The position numbers and the translations under genes were made by a program. From contig CAJTOR010000037.1 in assembly GCA_910577675.1 (NCBI GenBank), positions 1 to 37,641 on the forward strand: a DNA stretch of 37,641 bases, written 5' to 3'. Each line of letters begins with the position of its first letter. Positions within the stretch are counted from its first letter, which is position 1. Shown here in pieces: positions 33,917 to 37,641 of the stretch. Under the pieces are notes generated by a model, which was given only the letters and a program-made list of their open reading frames with translations, was not told the DNA's origin and did not search any database. This stretch comes from an uncultured Lachnospiraceae bacterium. Its GTDB lineage: Bacteria; Bacillota; Clostridia; Lachnospirales; Lachnospiraceae.

Positions 33917-34204
33917 GTGAGGATCATTGTACAATGACTGTCACCTGTGAGAGTGGCGGCTATGATTACCGGGGGAGTAAGGGAGTAGGTGAGGATCATT
34001 GTATAATGACTGTCACTTGTGAGAGTGGCGGCTATGATTACCGGGGGAGTAAGGGAGTAGGTGAGGATCATTTTACAATGACTGTCACCTGTGAGAGTGG
34101 CGACTATGGTTGCCGGGGGAGTAAGGGAGTAGGTGAGGATCATTGTATAATGACTGTCACCTGTGAGAGTGGCGGCTATGGTTGCCGGGGAAGTAAAAAA
34201 GTAG
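33917..34204 (+). repeat. 72-bp tandem repeat array, four units, grown from the deoR 3' end
   Basis: Four head-to-tail units of exactly 72 bp start at 33917, 33989, 34061 and 34133. The last 40 or so bases of the deoR-type gene (from about 33877) match the second half of the unit, so the array appears to be an amplification of that gene end. Units differ by few substitutions; the last is degenerate at its 3' end. Each unit contains CATTGTACAATG or a near version, a perfect palindrome in unit 1, and the 72-bp period preserves reading frame. Confidence 0.95.
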
Positions 34205-34224
34205 AGGAGAGTATAATAATATAG
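33934..34224 (+). CDS. Possible repeat protein encoded by the 72-bp array (96 aa)
   Basis: The array is open in one frame, giving four 24-residue repeats beginning MTVTCESGG and containing YRGSKGVGEDH. GTGAGGA, a passable ribosome-binding site, lies about 10 bases before the ATG of every unit, the first one just past the deoR stop. The open frame may simply follow from a stop-free unit whose length is a multiple of three, and no related protein is known to me. Low confidence that it is translated. Confidence 0.25.
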   Translation: MTVTCESGGYDYRGSKGVGEDHCIMTVTCESGGYDYRGSKGVGEDHFTMTVTCESGDYGCRGSKGVGEDHCIMTVTCESGGYGCRGSKKVEESIII

Positions 34225-34388
34225 TGCATGTCGGGCAATCCAGCCCTTATTTTGTAAAATATTATTTTTTGGACTGGAATTAGCATCGGTTTTGTAGTAG
34301 AATGAAAAAAGTGGGAGCTTTGTCATTAACCGGGTGGTTGATTTGCAAAAATTTATATATTTATAGAATACTGCGGAGGGATAGCGAG

Positions 34389-35930
34389 ATGGAAAAGGAA
34401 ATGATTATCGTAATGGATTTTGGCGGGCAGTATAATCAGTTGATTGCGCGCAGGGTAAGGGAATGTAATGTATATTGTGAGGTATATCCCCACACATTAA
34501 GTCTTGAGAAAATCAGGGAGATGAATCCTAAGGGCATTATTTTTACCGGCGGACCAAACAGTGTTTATAAGGAGGATTCCCCGCGCTGTCCAAAAGAGAT
34601 TTTTGATCTTGGCATCCCGATTCTCGGCATTTGTTATGGTTCGCAGGCGATGGCGTATGAACTTGGCGGCGTTGTGGCTACCGCGCCAGTCAGCGAATTC
34701 GGCAAAACGGAAGTTGATGTGGATACTTCGGATATCCTTTTTGAGGGCGTTGATGAGCGGACAATCTGTTGGATGAGCCATACTGATTATGTCGCAAAGG
34801 TTCCGGAGGGTTTTACTGCCACGGCGCACACACCGGTTTGCCCCGTGGCAGCGATGGCATGCCCGGAGAGGAAACTGTATGCAACACAGTTCCATCCTGA
34901 GGTTATGCACACCAAACAGGGCATGCAGATGCTTTCAAATTTTGTTTATAAGGTCTGCGGCTGTGCGGGTGACTGGAAGATGTCTTCTTTCGTGGAAACA
35001 ACGGTTGCTTTGCTTCGCGAGAAGGTGGGCAGCGGCAAAGTGCTCTGCGCGCTTTCAGGTGGTGTTGATTCGTCGGTGGCAGCGGTACTGCTCTCTAAAG
35101 CGATTGGAAACCAGCTTACCTGCGTGTTTGTCGATCATGGTTTGCTGCGCAAAAACGAGGGGGACGAAGTCGAGGCGGTTTTCGGACCAAGCGGTTCATA
35201 CGAGCTGAATTTCATCCGCGTCAATGCGCAGGAGCGTTTTTACAAAAAACTTGCCGGTGTGACCGAGCCGGAGCAAAAACGCAAGATTATCGGTGAGGAA
35301 TTTATCCGTGTATTCGAGGAGGAAGCAAAGAAGATTGGGGCTGTGGACTATCTTGTGCAGGGCACGATCTATCCGGATGTGATCGAGAGCGGTCTTGGCA
35401 AATCCGCCGTTATCAAATCGCACCACAATGTGGGTGGATTGCCGGACTGTGTTGATTTTAAGGAAATTATTGAGCCGCTGCGGCTTTTGTTCAAGGATGA
35501 GGTGCGCAAAGCAGGGTTGGAACTGGGGATACCTGAACATCTGGTGTTCCGTCAGCCATTCCCGGGACCGGGTCTTGGCATCCGGATCATCGGGGAAGTG
35601 ACAGCAGAAAAAGTCCGCATAGTACAGGATGCCGACGCGATTTACCGCGAGGAGATCGCAAAGGCAGGGGTGGATAAGGAACTCGGTCAGTATTTCGCCG
35701 CACTAACTAATATGCGCAGTGTCGGGGTAATGGGAGATGAGAGAACCTATGATTATGCGGTGGCATTAAGGGCAGTGACAACCAGTGATTTTATGACGGC
35801 GGAGAGTGCACAGATTCCGTGGGAAGTGCTTGGGAAGGTGACGAGCAGGATTGTGAATGAAGTGAAGGGGGTTAACCGGGTGATGTATGACTGCACGGGG
35901 AAGCCGCCGGCGACGATTGAGTTCGAATAG
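34389..35930 (+). CDS. guaA: GMP synthase, glutamine-hydrolysing (513 aa)
   Basis: Converts XMP to GMP using glutamine. The N-terminal class I glutamine amidotransferase has the nucleophile Cys in GICYGSQAM and the His/Glu in QFHPEV. The ATP-pyrophosphatase domain has the PP-loop ALSGGVDSSVAA. The C-terminal dimerisation domain ends RVMYDCTGKPPATIEFE. Length equals that of other Firmicute enzymes. The ATG at 34389 has GGAGGG 8 bases upstream; the frame is open from 34302. No purine riboswitch was recognised upstream. Confidence 0.98.
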   Translation: MEKEMIIVMDFGGQYNQLIARRVRECNVYCEVYPHTLSLEKIREMNPKGIIFTGGPNSVYKEDSPRCPKEIFDLGIPILGICYGSQAMAYELGGVVATAPVSEFGKTEVDVDTSDILFEGVDERTICWMSHTDYVAKVPEGFTATAHTPVCPVAAMACPERKLYATQFHPEVMHTKQGMQMLSNFVYKVCGCAGDWKMSSFVETTVALLREKVGSGKVLCALSGGVDSSVAAVLLSKAIGNQLTCVFVDHGLLRKNEGDEVEAVFGPSGSYELNFIRVNAQERFYKKLAGVTEPEQKRKIIGEEFIRVFEEEAKKIGAVDYLVQGTIYPDVIESGLGKSAVIKSHHNVGGLPDCVDFKEIIEPLRLLFKDEVRKAGLELGIPEHLVFRQPFPGPGLGIRIIGEVTAEKVRIVQDADAIYREEIAKAGVDKELGQYFAALTNMRSVGVMGDERTYDYAVALRAVTTSDFMTAESAQIPWEVLGKVTSRIVNEVKGVNRVMYDCTGKPPATIEFE

Positions 35931-35937
35931 TAAACAG

Positions 35938-35978
35938 AAAGCCGGGAAGCCGCATAAATGGCGGACTTTCCGGCTTTT
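35938..35978 (+). terminator. guaA terminator
   Basis: AAAGCCGG...CCGGCTTTT with inner pairing GCCGC/GCGG: a long, GC-rich stem followed by T's, 8 bases after the guaA stop. The A/T arms make it potentially bidirectional, so it may also insulate the converging gene at 36013. Confidence 0.9.
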
Positions 35979-36012
35979 GATAGGGGGCGTGATACCTTTT
36001 TGATACCTATAT

Positions 36013-37437
36013 TTACTTTATAATTTTTTTGAGATGTTCAACTTGTTGCATGATTTTTGCATCTTCCTTTAAACGGTATAAAGGCTGTGAAAAGTCTTTA
36101 ATCATATTAATAAAGTCCAGTAGCTTTGGTGCAGTAACACTATCTTCTGCTTTGGTAAGTAAAGATTTATACTGATTTAAGCATAAGGGAAATTGCAATT
36201 TGCTTGCAATTTTGTCATGTGTAAATGAAGTTATTGCAAGCATGAACTGAACCTGTGTAAAATTGTCAATCAATTCATTGTATATATCCTCTGCTCCCCA
36301 ACATCTTCCATTTCCATTAGTAAGATATGCATCGATAATAACCATAGTATAGTAAGCGTTAATTTGAGTAGGAACGCCATTTGAACCAATTAAGCGCTGG
36401 ACTTGTTTAGCATAAGGCGGTTCCAAATAAAAATTATTCATAGAAGCATTATGAGCATTGTATAGATGTTCTAATTCGATTTTTAGTTCAGCACTTCGTA
36501 CTGATTCGGGGAGATATGATTCAGCATCAACAATTTGAAGAAATTCTCTTGCAAGTTTTGCTTCCGCTTGATCGTTGTTAATTTGGAATTTACTAAATTT
36601 TATCCCACAATTCCATTTTATATCTTCATCTACCAAATCCCATAATTCTGGTAATAGAAGTTTTATATTTCTTTTAGTATCACTTGTTGTATCAGGTCTA
36701 CAATAAATTCCAAAGAACCCATTACAAAGAGAATTAGCTTTTTCAGAAGTTAATTCACAAAAGAAGTTACTTATTGTTTGAGCTTCGGCTTCGTCCAAAA
36801 TATTTGCCTTAATATTGCGCAACAGTTTTCCGATTTGAATGGTTAAATTTGATAATGGAAGTGATATAACTTCTCGAATACATGTTTCTAACCATTCAAT
36901 TAGTTGTAGTCCTGTTAATTCATTTTGATTAGGATGAGCAGCACTAGCCCAATTGCGCATAAACTTTATATTGTCAAGAAGTCGATAGCCAATATCTGAA
37001 ATCAAACCAATTTCTTTCGCACCTTGAATAAGTTCACTATCATCAATTTTAACTAAATCTTCTTCGGTGGAAAGTTTATTTCTTTTATCTGATGTAACAG
37101 CTAAATCATAGAAATATTGAATATCATATTGCGAAACCCGAAAACGTAATTGACTTACAGTTTCGTCCCAAAGATAATTTAATGCAGCATCAAACAAACC
37201 AGCGCTTACAGCAGATAAGAACTTAGAAATATAAATTGAATTTGCTAAAGTGTCAGAGGATAATAATTCTAAAACATCTTCTATATTTTTAAATACTTTA
37301 CGACGTTCATCTACCTTTACTAAAATATTGTCGGTAGGCAAGCCTAAATATTCAAATACTCCTAACATTTTTGTGTCATAAGAAGTCAATTCTGTAGCCA
37401 ACTCGCGGCTATTTGCAGTTATCAGTTCGTTTTCCAT
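36013..37437 (-). CDS. HEPN-like domain protein of unknown function (474 aa)
   Basis: Not recognised at family level. Around residues 155-170 is KFMRNWASAAHPNQNE: Arg161-Asn162 and His168 fit the R(N)x4-6H motif of HEPN nucleases, common in defence and toxin systems. The rest is helical with no clear membrane segment, signal or P-loop. The ATG at 37437 has a perfect AAGGAGG site upstream. The gene is markedly AT-rich compared with guaA and converges on it. It starts 12 bases after another minus-strand ORF, so the two form an operon. A role in phage defence is inference from the motif and the island-like setting. Confidence 0.6.
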   Translation of the reverse strand: MENELITANSRELATELTSYDTKMLGVFEYLGLPTDNILVKVDERRKVFKNIEDVLELLSSDTLANSIYISKFLSAVSAGLFDAALNYLWDETVSQLRFRVSQYDIQYFYDLAVTSDKRNKLSTEEDLVKIDDSELIQGAKEIGLISDIGYRLLDNIKFMRNWASAAHPNQNELTGLQLIEWLETCIREVISLPLSNLTIQIGKLLRNIKANILDEAEAQTISNFFCELTSEKANSLCNGFFGIYCRPDTTSDTKRNIKLLLPELWDLVDEDIKWNCGIKFSKFQINNDQAEAKLAREFLQIVDAESYLPESVRSAELKIELEHLYNAHNASMNNFYLEPPYAKQVQRLIGSNGVPTQINAYYTMVIIDAYLTNGNGRCWGAEDIYNELIDNFTQVQFMLAITSFTHDKIASKLQFPLCLNQYKSLLTKAEDSVTAPKLLDFINMIKDFSQPLYRLKEDAKIMQQVEHLKKIIK

Positions 37438-37449
37438 AAAAATTCCTCC

Positions 37450-37641
37450 TTAATGTTTTTTCCATTGATAACTATTATTTTTCTTATCATTTCCTTTTTC
37501 ATCAACGCTACTACTCGTAGCAGGCCAGTTGATTTTCCACTCAAAATACTCGTCCTCGGAAATTTCTCCGCTTTTCAACTGCTCTTTCCGCAGACACCAT
37601 TCCCGCATGAAATCATTGACTAACCCATATTCTAGCCACAT
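37450..37641 (-). CDS. Small hydrophilic protein, 5' end outside or at window edge (63 codons visible)
   Basis: Not recognised. The visible part is charged and helical, then has WKINWPATSSSVDE and ends in a basic QWKKH. An ATG lies at the very last bases of the window (37641-37639), but no upstream site is visible, so the true start may be further out. It immediately precedes the HEPN-like gene in the same direction and could be its partner. Confidence 0.5.
   Translation of the reverse strand: MWLEYGLVNDFMREWCLRKEQLKSGEISEDEYFEWKINWPATSSSVDEKGNDKKNNSYQWKKH

Noticed and set aside
33917..34204. CRISPR array
   Set aside because: Units are contiguous 72-bp repeats with no unique spacers, and no cas gene is nearby.
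33748..34326. Minus-strand open frame of 192 codons through the 72-bp array
   Set aside because: The repeating peptide is just the antisense reading of the tandem units, extended into deoR antisense; no start signal.
34225..34388. Purine riboswitch or other known leader before guaA
   Set aside because: No conserved purine-riboswitch core could be recognised; only a weak GGGC/GCCC hairpin at about 34233-34247.
35986..36008. Direct repeat TGATACC as an integration core site
   Set aside because: Seven-base repeat only 11 bases apart; no second distant copy or integrase visible in the window.

Overview
The window looks like a chromosomal segment of an anaerobic, low-to-moderate GC Firmicute of class Clostridia, most likely a Lachnospiraceae member. 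This is an inference from gene order and protein style: a dacA-like/mgsA/rodA/minEDC/mrdA/mreDCB/radC block, a MutL with the CPHGRP and DQHA(x)2E(x)4E endonuclease motifs, strong GGAGG ribosome-binding sites, and a Gram-positive-type LexA box at uvrB. No rRNA, tRNA or CRISPR array was seen.

Layout. Positions 1-10950 (all minus strand, read right to left) hold a cell-shape and division operon: a DUF4321-like membrane protein, radC, mreB, mreC, mreD, a very large PBP2 (mrdA), minC, minD, minE, rodA, methylglyoxal synthase, and a D,D-carboxypeptidase lipoprotein cut by the window start. Positions 10970-20930 (minus) hold a DNA-repair and tRNA-modification operon: a membrane-anchored MutS-like ATPase, rnhA, mutS, mutL, miaA, a small membrane protein and a methionine-gamma-lyase-family PLP enzyme, ending in a clear terminator. 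A small orphan gene with its own strong promoter (21045-21483) closes the minus-strand half.

From about 21.5 kb genes run on the plus strand. A complete IS1634-type insertion sequence (about 21532-23494) sits at the switch, followed by a decayed stretch, a solitary HipA-like kinase gene and a tiny acidic ORF, all AT-rich and island-like. Then come uvrB and uvrA, with a LexA box, a near-consensus promoter and a structured leader that could form a pseudoknot. After uvrA there is a patch of mobile debris: an IS607-type serine recombinase pseudogene with two in-frame stops, and two diverged copies of a roughly 150-bp stem-loop element on either side of the dNMP phosphatase gene yfbR. A DeoR-family regulator with paired operators follows. 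Its 3' end has apparently been amplified into an exact 72-bp-period tandem array just before guaA. After the guaA terminator the sequence becomes AT-rich and switches to the minus strand, with a HEPN-like protein and a partial small ORF, consistent with the edge of a genomic island at the guaA 3' end.

How the genes work together: the first operon couples lateral wall synthesis (MreBCD, RodA, PBP2) to division-site placement (MinCDE). The second groups mismatch repair (MutS, MutL) with RNase HI and MiaA. uvrB and uvrA form a damage-inducible excision-repair pair. The most unusual items are the 72-bp array grown from the deoR 3' end, the uvrB leader, the repeated stem-loop element, the Asp-to-Glu change at the catalytic position of MgsA, the roughly 240-residue insertion in PBP2, and the HEPN-like gene beside guaA.
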